From Xylocopa sonorina (lineage: Eukaryota > Arthropoda > Insecta > Hymenoptera > Apidae), in the NCBI RefSeq assembly GCF_050948175.1, contig NW_027490184.1, positions 924,703 to 988,702 on the forward strand: DNA of 64,000 nucleotides, given 5' to 3'. Made by a program: the position numbers and the translations under genes. How positions within the stretch are numbered: the stretch's first letter is position 1; every line of letters starts with the position of its first letter. Shown here one piece after another: positions 21,850-34,737 of the stretch. The notes beneath the pieces are model-generated. The model saw nothing but the letters and a program-made list of their open reading frames with translations. It ran no database searches and was not told where the DNA came from.

Positions 21850-23480
21850 ATATTCTTATATCGCATTGATTATAAAAGTACATGATATCCTTTTTATGCA
21901 GTCATGCATAATTATGTACATACAAATTCGCGATTAAGTAGCTATGTGTTCAAATTCAATTCCGAATAATGCACTAAAAAGCATCCCAGATAACAAACGG
22001 CAAGATGGTAGCGACACCGTGCCGGCACTATATTGCCACTTCCGAGGAGTGTCAAGTGATTCGTAGTCATCTGTGACCGGATTCGTTAACTAAAATGCCA
22101 GAACGTGTTACCAGCACATTCTAGACAAGCGAATCGCGCAGCACCAGCACCATGGTGACACGCGTATCATCGCTCCATTCATGAATCTCCTCAGCAATGA
22201 CGCAGGATCACATTTGGCAATGGGGAACCTGTGCTTTCATACAAATTAGAACCGTTAGATGTCAGTAGATGTTCAGCATATGAGTATTGATAGACATTTT
22301 GATGGTCGTTTTCCTATATTTATAGTTATTGAGCGAGTCGTATATATTTCTTTCAATCCATCATAGACTATAAATATTATTTATAAAAAAAATATTACTT
22401 ATAAAATAAAAATTCATGCTGTTGCGTCCCTAACTTCGCCTTGTGTAATTTTTGAAATAACATGCTCTCATCGTATTTAATGTAACCCTCAATTGCATGA
22501 ATTTGTAACAATAAATTGAAGAAAATATATATAAAATAAGTGTATATATTTTTATGACAAAGTAATTATCGACTTTATGGAAAAAATCGCCCTATCGAGC
22601 TAGTTTATAGAAAATAATAAAATCGAGTTCTTATATCTTTGTTTTGTGCCGGTGTATCTATTTTGGAATCAAAATAAATAAATTGCGCAGTTTAGTCATT
22701 TTTCATATTTGCTTATAATTTTTATGGAAACAGCTTCCCCATTAGTAAATGTCAGCCTACGCCACAACCACGCGTGTAGCTATGGTGAGGTGATAGTGTC
22801 ATTGTCACGGCCGTGTAGCCCGTGTGCTATCTCGGTGCTTTACTAGTGCCGTGATACGAATGCCGCCCCAGCACTAACAGTATGCCATTTCGAAAGCTGA
22901 GTAGGAGCACTTTGTTAGCACAGTTCTGTCACGGAATTCGTTCCATCCGTTGTCATTGGCGTGCCAATCGCTGGCTGTTTGGGATATTGTAGTGCATGAG
23001 GCAGACTTGTTCCTTATCATCGTCAAGGAGATGGATTTTCACTCCCCCCTTTTTGAACTTTTAAAATTATTGTTGGAATTTTTGCCGTTTCTGTATCTCT
23101 ATGACCGCATTGTGGATTCAACTTATGTACGATCTTTTTGGTCTTCATCTTTTCTTACATGTAATATTATATATGTGATGCACGTTTGTTATGTAATGCT
23201 CCGATTTGTAAGCCTCAGATACTTTTATTCTTTGGTAAAGCAACTTATTCGATTAATATATATTTATTAGAGATAGATATAAACAATTAGAAAAATGTTA
23301 TTTAAACGCTATTAAATATGTTGTTGCAATTATATATTTAATGTCTGAAGATGTAGATGCAGTTAATGTCCGATATTTTACGTGATCCAATCGACGTATC
23401 GAGTGAGGCTATATATAAATATAAAAATCTTTTACTATTCTTCGACCCCTTTACATGTTAAATGAATGATTGGTTCTGCA
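21850..23480. other. AT-rich arm sequence without a recognisable gene
   Basis: Unique-looking DNA inside the left palindrome arm. GC-richer patches (about 21,990-22,200 and 22,740-22,940) contain similar GTGCCGGCAC-type and CCGTGTAGC-type motifs and may be a small non-autonomous transposon; no termini could be fixed. The open frame at 22,950-23,270 is not conserved in the right arm and is not annotated as a gene. Confidence 0.5.
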
Positions 23481-23483
23481 AGA

Positions 23484-24202
23484 CTAGAAGCCTGAATTAG
23501 TGAGATATCTAGGAACATAAGTAATTTGTAAGTAACACATCTTTTCTCTTTGAAATATTTGCCTTTGCATAGAATAGAACGTATAGATATAATTGCCTGT
23601 TTTGTACCCATTTCGGTCCAATTCTATTATAGCCTTTGAGCAGAAGTAATATTGATTATACTTGATTTTTGCAATAGTTCTTTGATTAACAGATTTTATT
23701 AACCTAGAATCATCATTTGACGGATGTATCAATCTACTTTGTAGCTCCATCAGTCTCTTTTTCTGCTCACTACTTTCCATTTTCAGTTCCGTATACTTAT
23801 CCTTTATCACCATCATATATGTTGCGTAAAATTACAATAACTGTTTGTCCTCAAATTTTGCGGATATTTCAATTAAATTTCCTTTGATTAAATAAACGGA
23901 AATTAAAAAACAGTGGCACGTACCATTTCTTGGAAACGTTGTATCGTAATTTGCATCTGACTGTTTTGAAAGGCACGCACTTTACTTAACGTTTGCAATG
24001 ATTCGGTTAGCGAAGTAAAGAAATATTCTACTTTCGAAATTGTTGGCTCTTGTAATTCTAAGGCAAATATATTCATCTGTCGACATCGTGAACATTGTTT
24101 TTTGGCAAAATTCCAGAAAAAGAAATGTACTATAAGTAAAATAATAAACATCATAATATTAAATTTAACTCTGTTCATCGTTGCCTTGTTGGACACATCC
24201 AT
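23484..24202 (-). CDS. Hypothetical two-segment gene, membrane anchor plus coiled coil (left-arm copy)
   Basis: Two adjacent minus-strand open segments: 24,202-23,903 (ATG, 99 aa) and 23,816-23,484 (ATG, 110 aa). The first has a hydrophobic helix at residues ~16-33, a CSRC pair, and a helical tail. Near 23,920 the minus strand reads ATG-GTACGT, a good splice donor, suggesting an intron between the segments; no convincing acceptor in a frame that joins them was found. The second segment starts with a charged coiled-coil-like helix and then an aromatic-rich region. No known family. The same layout occurs in the right arm, damaged. Confidence 0.35.
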
Positions 24203-24204
24203 AA

Positions 24205-24620
24205 CAATATACAGGGTGGGGCAGTAATAACTAGCACCTCAGATATCCACGAAACTATAAGTTTCATAGAAGTTTTTGCTAATATAAAATTGCATAGTAC
24301 AAAGGGCCCATCCGTTGATGAAAATAGTTTTTTTGTAAGTGGAGTTATGTTGGACATATGAAGGTTACCTTCATTTTTTAAAATGAATTGGTATGTCCGT
24401 TCTTCCGTAATACGATAGAGCATTTTAAAGCAAGTTTAACGATCTGTAACATGAAGGCATTGAAGGTTACAAAAAGTAAAGAAAGGCGATAATACTCACG
24501 GTTTTGATAGTAAATGAAACATACGTATTGTAAACAGTGGTGGAAGGCGTAATACTTACCGTTTACTTCACTCTGAATAAACACTTTTCGAAGGGCATTT
24601 CAATAGTTTACAGCATAAGT
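24205..24620 (-). other. Duplicated arm segment, possible small transposon or exon remnant
   Basis: It starts with ACAGGGTGGGGCAGTAATAA (24,212 onward), resembling transposon ends that begin with ACAGGGTG. It then has, on the minus strand, a TTACAG acceptor-like site followed by a short open stretch also present at 34,250-34,580. A GGTAAGTATT donor-like site lies near 24,555. Whether it is a MITE-like element or a spliced gene fragment cannot be decided here. Confidence 0.3.
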
Positions 24621-25527
24621 TAAACATGATAAGATTAGTATTGAAAAATCGGTTCGAATACGTTTGGTTAGGCTGTTCTTTGTGTCGTTCATTTTATAAG
24701 TAGATTGTAAACAGATCTCAATGATTCATTTTAGATAGTAAGATTAAATACTCTTTACAAAACTACAAGAATGGATACATACCTTTCTGTTATTATTATT
24801 TCATAAAGAATTATAATTGCAATTATACAGTTCATTACGATAAAAAATATTTCGCAGAAAATTCTAAATATTAAATTAAAGAATCAAGTAAAACATTTTT
24901 AATAATTACGAATATGAAAAATACTTGAACATTCCAATAGAAAGATGTCTAAACAGGAGTTAGAAAAGTCAAACATTCAATTTCAATTCCAGAATCCATC
25001 TATAAGAGGTAAAATGTTTTGAAAGCTTTAATTATAGTCTTTAATGCAAGCAGTTGGGCAGTATTTCAATTTTTAAGAAAATTGATGAAAGTCAACCATT
25101 TTGAAGTGGTCAGAATCTTTGTCGTTTGAGCAATAAGTGAATAACAAATAACTGCATAAAATCCAGGCTTAAAAATTCATGGATTAAATCCTATGCAGAC
25201 TCATTTATGAGCGAGATACTAAATAATAATCCACACTAAGTAATCATTTTAAAACTTAAACGATTACATGTGGTTTATCAAAAACTCTTCTAAAAGAACG
25301 GACGAAGCCAATAGAAATCTTTGTTGAAGTAAGCAAGTTCTAAAGTTCTAAGCAACGCGATGGCCCTTATCTGCCTATGTTTTATAGCAAGTAAGTTCTG
25401 AATTTCTATGAAATCCGATGGAATTCCTCACTACTAACGTTTCAAAGTAAGTTCTCAAATTCTCAGTTCTAACGTTTAAAACTATGTGTGTTCTACATAT
25501 CTATGTAAAGTATTGGTTCCTATTAGT
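24621..25527. other. Remainder of left palindrome arm; AT-rich, ends in Sat-B-like monomers
   Basis: No gene seen. 25,300-25,527 is made of diverged reverse Sat-B monomers, cut by an LTR at 25,528. Confidence 0.6.
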
Positions 25528-26270
25528 TGTGACGGAAACCTATATATAGTAAGTCAGGGAAGCTCGAAGGGGTTAATTATCTAAATGCTTTAAGGTGTAA
25601 AACGTACTTCAATCTAAAGCGATCTATCGTTCCAAGGTATCCGCTCACGTACAACTTTTCTTGGGCGCCAGCTGCTCAGAAAGTAGCAAAGGGATAGACT
25701 ACACGACCCAGGAAACCCTGGGGCGGAACAACCCTTGAAACTTCGAAATGCTCCTCCTGTCGACTACGCCTAGCCAAATACACACACTCAGGTCGCGAGA
25801 TACTGAAGTCACGGCATGTTTATTTATGGTCTCGACGTGGGTTTAACTAACAAGGGCTACGGGAAACTACGCAACACGCCGCGAATTACCGGGTATCATA
25901 ACTCCCTCCATGATATACGATACAATATACAATATGCGACACAAGAACTGGGACGCTTTAGCGAATAAGCTCTCACGTTCTCTTCTTCAGGTTCCTTGAA
26001 TTCGCTGGTGGTCCTCGGGTCTCCTGGATCCTCCTCGGGGCTCCTTGGTGGAGTGGGCTGTAGGCTTCGGTATTGTTCGGGTCCATCGATCAGAGGATTT
26101 CGGCGATTACCTCTTCTCGCCCCCTTGGGTGTCCCTGAGGGGTTCCTCCTGATAATTTAAATTGCGTAGCGCCTCGCGCGCCGCGCTCCCATGGCCCACC
26201 TGCAGGGCCGCTGGACTTTTGACTTCCCATTAGGGAGTTAAGGATGGTTGAGGACCTTCTCACATCCCAG
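25528..26270 (+). mobile_element. Diverged, shortened LTR (TGTGACG family)
   Basis: It begins TGTGACGG and aligns along its length, in opposite orientation, with the complete LTR at 28,145-29,554 (shared GGGCGCCAGCT, CTTCGAAATRCTC, GGCTTCGGTATTGTTCG). Several internal deletions relative to that copy reduce it to ~740 bp. The right end and target duplication are unclear. No internal retroelement region adjoins it. Confidence 0.65.
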
Positions 26271-28140
26271 AGCATTATAAAGCACAGAAGCAGATAAGCA
26301 TAATGCGATGCATAGAGCTTTACAACCTTCTAACTTACTTTGCACTGTTTATATGAAATGGAATATTGCGGTGCATGAAGTATGACAAATTAAATGCTTC
26401 GGCACCTGGACACCTAGAAACGCCATCCCCGGGCAAGAAAGTATAGGTTTCACACTCAAATCATGTGCAGAAGCTGATAAACATAACGCGATGCCATGAA
26501 TATTACATCTCATCATAAAATATAGAAGTAAGATGCGCAGCCGCGTTTTACGAAGCATTGGAACTCTATTGCTTCTAAATCTTCAGATATAGAAACGATA
26601 TTCCGTAGCAAGGAAGTGATGCATTTACATTCATTTGAAGAGTAGAGATGATATACATAACGCGTTGCATTGAAATTACATCTTATCATGTGACATAGAA
26701 CTGATATGCGATATCGCGTTTTATAAAGAGTTAGAAATCTATTGCTTCGATGCGTAGACATCTAGAAACGCTATTCCGTCGCAAGGAAGTGTGGCATTTA
26801 CATTCTTTTGAAGTGTAGACAAGGTATACTTAACACTTCGTAATGAATATTACATCTTACCATCAAACATAGAAAAGAGCTGCGATATCGCGTTTTAAGA
26901 AGCATTACAACTCTACTGCCTCGATACGTAGACATCTGGAAACGCTATTTCCTAGCCAAGAAATGTAGCATTTACATTCTTTTGAAGTGTAGACGAGGTA
27001 GACATAACACTTCACAATGAATATTATATCTTATCCTGAAACACAGAAATGAGATGTGATATCGCGTTCCAGGAAGCATTAGAACCCTATTTTTTCGATA
27101 CGTAGACATTTGGTAATGCTATTTCCTAGCAAGGCAGTATGGTATTTACATTATCTTGACGTATAGACGAGGCATACATAACACTTCGCAGTGAATATTA
27201 TATCTTATCACGAAGCATAGATATGAGATGCGATGTCGCGTTTAAAGCATTAGACCTCTATTGCTCGATACGTGGACATCTGGAAACACTTTTTCCTCAC
27301 AAGAAAGTATCGCATTTACATTCATATGATGTGTAGACGCGATATACATAACTATTCGCTATTATTATTATATCTTATCGTGAAACATAGAAATGAGATG
27401 CGATATCGCGTTTTAAGAAGCATTAGAACTCTATTTCTTCGATACGTAGACAACTGGAAACGCTATTTCCTAGCATGCAAGTGCGGCATTTACATTCATT
27501 TGAAGTGCAGACGAGATATACATAGCACTTCGCAATGAATATTGTATCTTGTCATGAAGCATAGAAATGTGATGCGATATGGCGTTTTAGGAAGCATTAG
27601 AACACTATTGTTTCGATACGTAGACATCTTGGAACGCTAGTTCCTAGCAAGGACGTTTGGCATTTACATTCTTTTGAAGTGTAGGCGAGGTATACATAAC
27701 ACTTCGCTATAAATATTGTATCTTATAATGAAACATAGAAATGAGATGCGATATCGCGTTTTAAGAATCATTAGAACACTATTGCTTAGATACGGAGACA
27801 TCTGAAGACACAATGTCCTAGCAAGGAAGTGTGTCATTTACATTCTTTTGCAGTGCAGACGAGGTATACATAACACTACGCAGTGAATATTATATCTTAT
27901 CATGAAGCATAGAAATGAGATGTGATATGGCGTTTTAAGAAGCGTTAGAACACTATTGCTTCGATACGTAGACATCTGGAAACCCATTTCCTTGCAAGGA
28001 AGTGTGGCATTTTCATTCTTTTGAAGTGTAGACGAGATATACATAACGGGTTGCACTGAATATTACATCATATCATGAGACATAGAAATGAGATGCGATA
28101 TCGCGTTTTATGAAGAATTAGAACACTATTGCTTCGATAT
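26271..28140 (+). repeat. Sat-B to Sat-A transition and Sat-A array, forward
   Basis: It starts with Sat-B-like monomers (AGCAGATAAGCATAATGCGA), passes through intermediate monomers (26,320-26,540) and becomes Sat-A from about 26,560. The same B-to-A order is seen at 63,540-64,000. No gene. Confidence 0.92.
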
Positions 28141-28144
28141 GTAG

Positions 28145-29554
28145 TGTGACGTGGTGACGTCACAAGGCTTGCTCACCGACCCCCCTGCTTCGGTTGGACT
28201 AGCTCGCAGATCACTACCCATGCGAGAAGCGCGACACGGACAATCGCCATAGCTGTACTTGCGAGGAGCGTGAAATACGCGATGGTAGAACCTTTCTCCC
28301 CTGCCCCCTCTCCGTTCTTTTCTCTCTCTCCGTTCTACGGATTAAACTGACGAGCTGATTGAAAAAGCGTTCCAGGAGACACCCCTTCCGGCGGATACGA
28401 AGACTGCAGGTTCGCAGAAGGGCTGTGCACCGTGGTAGCGTGACGGGCTCGACGGTGGAGGAGTCGGGAAGTGTGCAAGGAGAGACCCTGAAGCCCGAGG
28501 GATACGATCCAAGGCCCTGCAACTATACGACCGCTGCCATAGCCCACGGAGACGAACAGGATGGACTCCAGGTTTGAGAAGAACCTCCACCCCTCCCCTG
28601 AGCCCATGAAGTGGAAAATGCAAGGTGCGCGACGGAACTGCAGGTGAGCCGTGGAAAGCGCAGCGCGCGACACGCGTCGCAGTTCAAATAATCCAGAGGA
28701 CCCCCTCTAGACACATCAGAGGGGGCGATCAGGGAAGATCGCCGAAATCCACAGATCGATGCCCCGAACAATACCGAAGCATGTAGCCCTACCCCACCAA
28801 GGAGCCCTAAGGAGGATCCAAAGGGATCCGAAGACCCCCAGCAAACCTATATAACGAGCTAGCCAGCATGAAGACAGCCTCTACTTCTTAGCGACTTCTT
28901 AGCGACTACTTAGCGACGACTTAGCGAAGACTTAACGAAGACTTAGCGAGCAACCTAGGAAACGATTGTACGGAGCGATTTGGGGGAGAGAAAGAGAGAA
29001 AGAGAGAGAAGGGCAGAGCGAGATTCAGAATTGTTGGAAACGAGAGCGTGAGTCCTTATACGCTAAAGCGTCCCATTTTTTCCTGCCGCATTTCTGATAT
29101 CGCGTATTGTATTTCGTATCGTATAACGGGTGGTGATCCCCGATCATTCGCGACGTGTCGTATAACATTTAGTAATCCCGCGTCGAGGCAATATAGAAGG
29201 AAGCTGCGAGTTCAGTATCCCGCGACCCTAATTTGCGCACTCGGCTAGAAGTAGTCGAGCGAAGGAGTATTTCGACATTTCGAGGGTTATCTTGCACCGG
29301 GTTTCCCCGGGTTGCGTGGTCTACTAGTTTTGCTACTTCTTGAGTAGCTGGCGCCCAAAGAGTCCCAGCCTCGCAGCTTCGAAATACTCGCTGGATAGGA
29401 AAATCTTTGTTCTGTACTTGGCGTTGGCGAATCCGCGGACGGTCGCACCCAGCGGATATTTTTTACACCCTCCAGATTAAACTCCTGTACACCCCTTTAT
29501 TATTGGTTCTATATAACCCCTTTCTTGCGGATTGTAACGGGAAGACCCGTCACA
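28145..29554 (-). mobile_element. Solo LTR, 1,410 bp, TGTGACG...CGTCACA, in satellite
   Basis: Ends are TGTGACG and CGTCACA (7-bp inverted termini), flanked by GTAG at 28,141-28,144 and 29,555-29,558, a 4-bp target-site duplication in Sat-A. On the minus strand it begins TGTGACGGGTCTTCCC. There is no gag-pol, so it is a solo LTR left by LTR-LTR recombination. A 4-bp duplication is compatible with Ty3/gypsy-type integrases. The short open frames within it, on both strands, look incidental. Confidence 0.8.
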
Positions 29555-30305
29555 GTAGACATCGAAGGACGCTATTCCGTTCCAAATATGTGCGGGATTT
29601 ACATACTTTTGAAGTGTTGAAGAGATATACATTACGCCTTGGATTGGTATAGCATCTTATCATGAAACATAGGAATGTGGTGCGATGTCACCTTTTATGA
29701 AAAGTTACAACTCTATTGCTTCGATACGTAGACATCTAGAAACGCTATTCCATCGCAAGGAGGTGTGGCATTTGCATGAAAATATAGAAACAAGATGCAA
29801 TATCGCGTTTTATGAAGCTCTAGGACTCTATTGCTTCGAAACGTAGACATCTAGAAACGCTATTTCGCAGCAAGGAAGTGTAGGATCTACATTCCTTTGA
29901 ACTGTTGACGAGATATACATTATGTGTTGCATTGATATTATATCTTATCGATGGACATAGAAATGAGAAGAGATATCGCGTTTTATGAAGCTGCAGAAAT
30001 CTTATGCTTCGAAACGTAGGTATCTAGAAACGCTATTCCGCAGCAAGGAGGCGTGAGATTCTCATATATTTGAAATGCTGACGAGATATTCATAAAGCCT
30101 TGCATTGATATTACATCTTATCATGAGAAATAGAAGTGTAATGCGATACCGCGTATTATGAAGCATTAGAACTCCATTGCTGCGATACTTAGACACTGAG
30201 AAACGCTATTCCGTCGCAAGTATGTGTGTGATTAACATTCTCTTGAAGTATTGGCGAGATATACGTTACGGGTTGCTTTGATTTACATCCTATCATGACA
30301 AACAA
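29555..30305 (+). repeat. Sat-A array, forward
   Basis: Continuation of the array split by the solo LTR. 29,820-30,300 closely matches 17,240-18,050 but lacks about 350 bp (two monomers). Confidence 0.93.
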
Positions 30306-31560
30306 CTACATTGCTACGGAATAGTGTTTCTAGATCCCTACGTATCGAATCAGTAGGGCTCCAATGCTTCTTAAAACGCGATAATGCATCTCATTTCTAT
30401 GTTACATAATAAGATGTAATTCAATGCATCGCGTTACGCATATCTCGTCAACATTTCAAAAGAATGTAAACGCCACTCTTCCTTGCTAGGATATGCGTTT
30501 CCAGATGTCTACGTATCGAAGCAATAGAGTTCTAATGCTTCTTTAAACGCGATATCGCATCTCGCTTCTATGCTTCATGACAACATATAATATTCATTGC
30601 GAAGTGTTATGTATACCTCGACTGCACTTCCAAAAAATGTAAATACCACACCTCCTCGCTAGGAAATAGCGTTTCCAGATGTCTACGTATCGAAGCAATA
30701 GAGTTCTAATGCTTCTTAAAACGCGATATCGCATCTCATTTGTATGGTTCATAATAAGATATAATATTCATTGCGAAGAGTTATGTATACCTCATCTACA
30801 CTTCAAATGAATGTAAATGCGACAATTCCTTGCTAGGAAATAGCGTTTCCAGATGCCTACGTATCGAAGCAGTAGAGGTCTAGTGTTTCACAAAACGCGA
30901 TATAGCATCGTTTTTCTATGTCTCATGCTAAGATGTAATATTCAATGCTACGTGTTATGTCTATCTCGTCTACACTTCAGAAGAATGTAAAGCCCATACT
31001 TCTCTGCTGCGGAATAGCGTATCTAGATGTCTATGTTTCGAAGCAATACAGCTCTAATACTTCATAAAACGCGATATCGCATTTCATTTGTATGTTTCAT
31101 GATAAGATGTTATATCAATGCAACGCGCTATGCATATCTCGTCTACACTACAAAGGAATGTAAATGCTTCGCTACCTTGCTATGGAATAGCGTTTCTAGA
31201 TGTTTACATATCGTAGCAATAATGTTCTAATGATTCTTAAAACGCGGTACCGTTTTTCATTTATGTATCTCATGCTAAGTTGTAATATTCAATGAATCGC
31301 GTTATATATATCTCGTCAACATTTCAAATGAATGTAAAGCCCGCACTTTCTTGCTAAGGAATTTCGTTTCTAGCAGTCTACGTACCGAAGCACTGGAGTT
31401 CTATATCTTCATAAAAAGCGATATCGCATATGATTTTTATGTTTCATGATAAGATTTAATTTCAATGTAACGCGTTATGTATATCTCTTCAACATTTCAA
31501 AAGAATGTAAAGCCCACACGTTCTTGCTACGGAATAGTGTTTCTAGATGTCTACATATCG
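30306..31560 (-). repeat. Sat-A array, reverse
   Basis: Reverse monomers after a head-to-head junction at about 30,305 that is nearly identical to the one at 18,050. Confidence 0.94.
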
Positions 31561-32320
31561 AAGTCCCAAAATAATAGAGTTCTAATGCTCCATGCAATGC
31601 GATGGGGCATCCCAATTCAGCATTTCGAATTAGGTAAGCTGCAATCTTCTAAGCATAGCATTACGCTTTTCTGCTTCCACACCTGCAAGGAATGTGAATT
31701 CTACTGTTCCATGCAAAAGCATGACACTTCAAAGATTCTGCGCGTCAAAGTAATAGAGGTCTAATGCTCCATGCCATGCGATGGTGCATCTCATTTCAAC
31801 GTTTCAAATTAAGTAGGTTGGAATGTTCTATGAATAGCATTATGCTCACCTGCTGCCACAAGTCGAAGGAATGAGAATAATACCGTTCCATGCAACCGAA
31901 TGACGCTTCATAATGTCTGCGTGTCATTGCAATAGGGTTCTAATGCTCCATGCAATGCAAAGGCGCATCTCATTCTAACATCCAAAATAACTATGCTGTA
32001 ATCTTCAATGCGTAGCAGTATGCATATCTGCTTCAAAACTGTATAGGAATGTGAATTCTACAGATCGGTGCAACAGGATAGTGATTAAAAGTGTCTACCT
32101 CTGAAGGTAATAAAGGTCGAATGCCAATGCAATGCGATGGCGCACCTCATTTCAACTTTTCAAAGTAATTAATCTGAAACTTCATTGCACAGCATTATGC
32201 CAATCTGCCTCTAGAATTCTAGGGAATGTAAATTGTACACTCCCATGCAAGGGGTTGGCGCTTCATAGTATCTGCATATCAGAGCAATAACCGTTCCATC
32301 TACCGTTCAAGCGACTGTAT
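31561..32320 (-). repeat. Sat-B array, reverse
   Basis: About four diverged ~178-bp monomers (CTAATGCTCCATGCAATGCG landmarks). Confidence 0.9.
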
Positions 32321-33490
32321 ACTTCACATTTCCTTAAAGTGTAGAAGCAGATAAGCATAATGCGATGCATAGATCGTTACTGCTTACATTCTTCGTAAAG
32401 TCGAAAGGCATCATATTGCATGGAGCAATAAAACCCCATTGCGTTGCATTGAAGACACTGCAAGACGCCATCTCGTTGCAGGCTACTGTCGAATTCACAT
32501 TCTGTTGAAGTGTTGTAGCAGGTATGTATAATGCGACGCATCGAGCATTACAACCTAATTACTTTGAAACGTTCAAATTATATGCGTCATAGCGATGCAT
32601 AATACATTAGAACGCTACTCGTTGAAAACGCAGACACTGAAACACCATCTCGTTGCAAGGAACTGTAGATTTCATTTTCTTTTGAAGTATAGAAGCAGAT
32701 CGGCATATTGCTGTGCATAGAAGATTGCAGCCTACAAATTTGGAAGCTTTGAAATAAGATGCGTCATCGCATTGTATGAAGCATTAGTACTCTATTGCTT
32801 TAACATGCAGACATTATAAATGAAATTGTAGAATTCGCATTCGTTTGGAGTGTAGTAGGAAATATGCATAACGCAATGCATAGAACATTAGTGCTTACTT
32901 ATTTTGTAACGTTGAAATGAGATGCGTCACTGCATTGCACGGAGCATTGGAACTCTATTGGTCTGAAACGTAAACACGATGAAAGGCCATTCCGTTGCAG
33001 GAACTGTAGCATTTACATTATTCTGAAATGTAGAAGCAGGTAAGCTTAATGCGATGTCTAGAACATTACAACATAATTGCTTTGAAGCGTGAAACTGAGA
33101 CGCACCATCTTGTTGCACACAATATTTCTTATTACTTACGATGAATTATAGTACCGACATGCTCCATCTTCTGGCAAGAAAACTTTCCAGCCGTTCACAT
33201 TGACACGTAGACACTCAAATGCGACAACCCTTTTCGTGGAAACTTAGACATTCCTTTGAAACGTAGGACTGTGAAGCTGCATCGCGTTGCATGGAAATTT
33301 AGAAAGTGCTTACTATGAAACGTAGAAATGAGGAGCGCCATCATGTTGCATAGAACTTTGCATCTTACGTACTTTGAATCGCCTATGCTGATAGGGACCA
33401 TCACTTTACATAGATATATAGAAAACACATAGCTTTAAACGTTGAATTGAGAATTTGAGAACTTACTTTGAAATGTTGATAGTGAGGAGC
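32321..33490 (+). repeat. Sat-B array, forward
   Basis: Orientation flips at about 32,320 (CATTTCCTTAAAGTGTAGAAGCAG). Monomers decay toward 33,490, where the right palindrome arm is already under way. Confidence 0.9.
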
Positions 33491-34250
33491 TCTATCAGAT
33501 TTCATCGAACATCAGAACTTTCTTACTATGAAAAGCAGGCAGATAAGGACCATCGCGTTGCTTAAAACCTTAGAAGTTGCTTACTTCTCTCGTACTTTTA
33601 GAAGAATTTTTGATAAACCACTTACATTTCACGTTTTCAATATTTTTGTATGTATGCGAGGTGTAATCGTTTAAGTTCTTAAATGATTACTTAGTGTTGA
33701 TTATTATTTAGAAACTCGGTTAAAAATGTGACTGCATAAGATTTAATCAATATGTTTATAAGCCTGTCATTTATGCAGTTATTTGTTCGTCACTTATTGC
33801 TCAAACGGCAAAGATTCTGACCACTTCAAAATGGTTAACTTTCACCAATTTTCTTAAAAATTAAAACACTGTCCAACTGTTTGTATTAAAGACTGTAATT
33901 AAAGTTTTCTAAATATTTTACCTCTTATAGATCCATTCCGTTATTGAAATTGAATGTTTGACTTTTCTAACTCCTGTTTAGAACACCTTTTTATTGGAAT
34001 GTTCGTAATTATTGAAAATGTTCGTTTGGTTCTCTAATTTAATATTTAGAGTTTCCTGATGAATATTTTTTATCGTTGTGAACTATATAGTTGCAATTAA
34101 AATTCTTTATGAAATAATAATAACAGAGAGGTATGTATTTTATCTTACTATTTATAAAGAAATATTCAGACTTGTTTACAATCTAATGGAATTTAATTAC
34201 CTTCTTTTATTCAAATTCGCAATGATAATCCTCCATAGTTCAACAATTTA

Positions 34251-34737
34251 GTGAGTTGTCCTCAGGAATCCGCAGCTCAGTACTTATACAATGGACGACA
34301 AACGAACAGCCTAACCAAACGTAATCAAACCGATTTTTCAATACTAATGGTATCATGTTTAACTTATCTTGCAAACTATTCAAATGGCCTTCGAACAGTG
34401 TCTATTCACTTCCTTCCACCATTGTTTACAATACGTATGTTTCATTTACTACCAATCCGTAAGTATTATCGCCTTCCTTTACTTTTTCTAACCTTCAATG
34501 GCTTCATATTACAGGTCTTTGAACACGTTTTAAAATGCCCTATCGTATTACGGAAGCATAAACATATTAGTTCGTTTTAAAAAATGAAGGTAACCTTCAA
34601 ATTTCCAACATACCTCCAACTCCCATTTGTACTGTGCAATTTTATATCAGCAAAAATTTATATGAAATTTATAGTTTCAAGGATATTTGAGGTGCTAATT
34701 ATTTCTGCCCACCCTGCATATTGTTATGGATGTGTCC
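34251..34737 (+). other. Right-arm copy of the 24,205-24,620 segment
   Basis: Matches the left-arm segment in inverse orientation. A longer open frame (34,251-34,580) covers the stretch that is interrupted on the left, and the ACAGGGTG-like end is changed to CAGGGTGGGC (about 34,708-34,718). Product unknown. Confidence 0.3.

Larger units (their letters stand above)
21560..25527 (+). repeat. Left arm of a large imperfect palindrome
   Basis: Reverse-complement similarity to 33,395-41,905. Checked points: 21,600 with 41,870 (CCTATTTGAAACAACATTAA); 21,780 with 41,700 (TAATCAAGCAG); 22,420 with 36,345 (GCATGAATTTTTATTTTATA); 22,660 with 36,110 (TGCCGGTGTATCTATTTTGG); 24,960 with 33,970 (AGTTAGAAAAGTCAAACATT); 25,400 with 33,520. 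Similarity is clearly below identity, with many substitutions and small indels, so the inverted duplication is old. 21,850-22,395 is absent from the right arm. Confidence 0.85.

Noticed and set aside
22950..23270. 106-codon hydrophobic ORF in the left arm
   Set aside because: Not conserved in the right arm copy and no family features; AT-rich chance frame.
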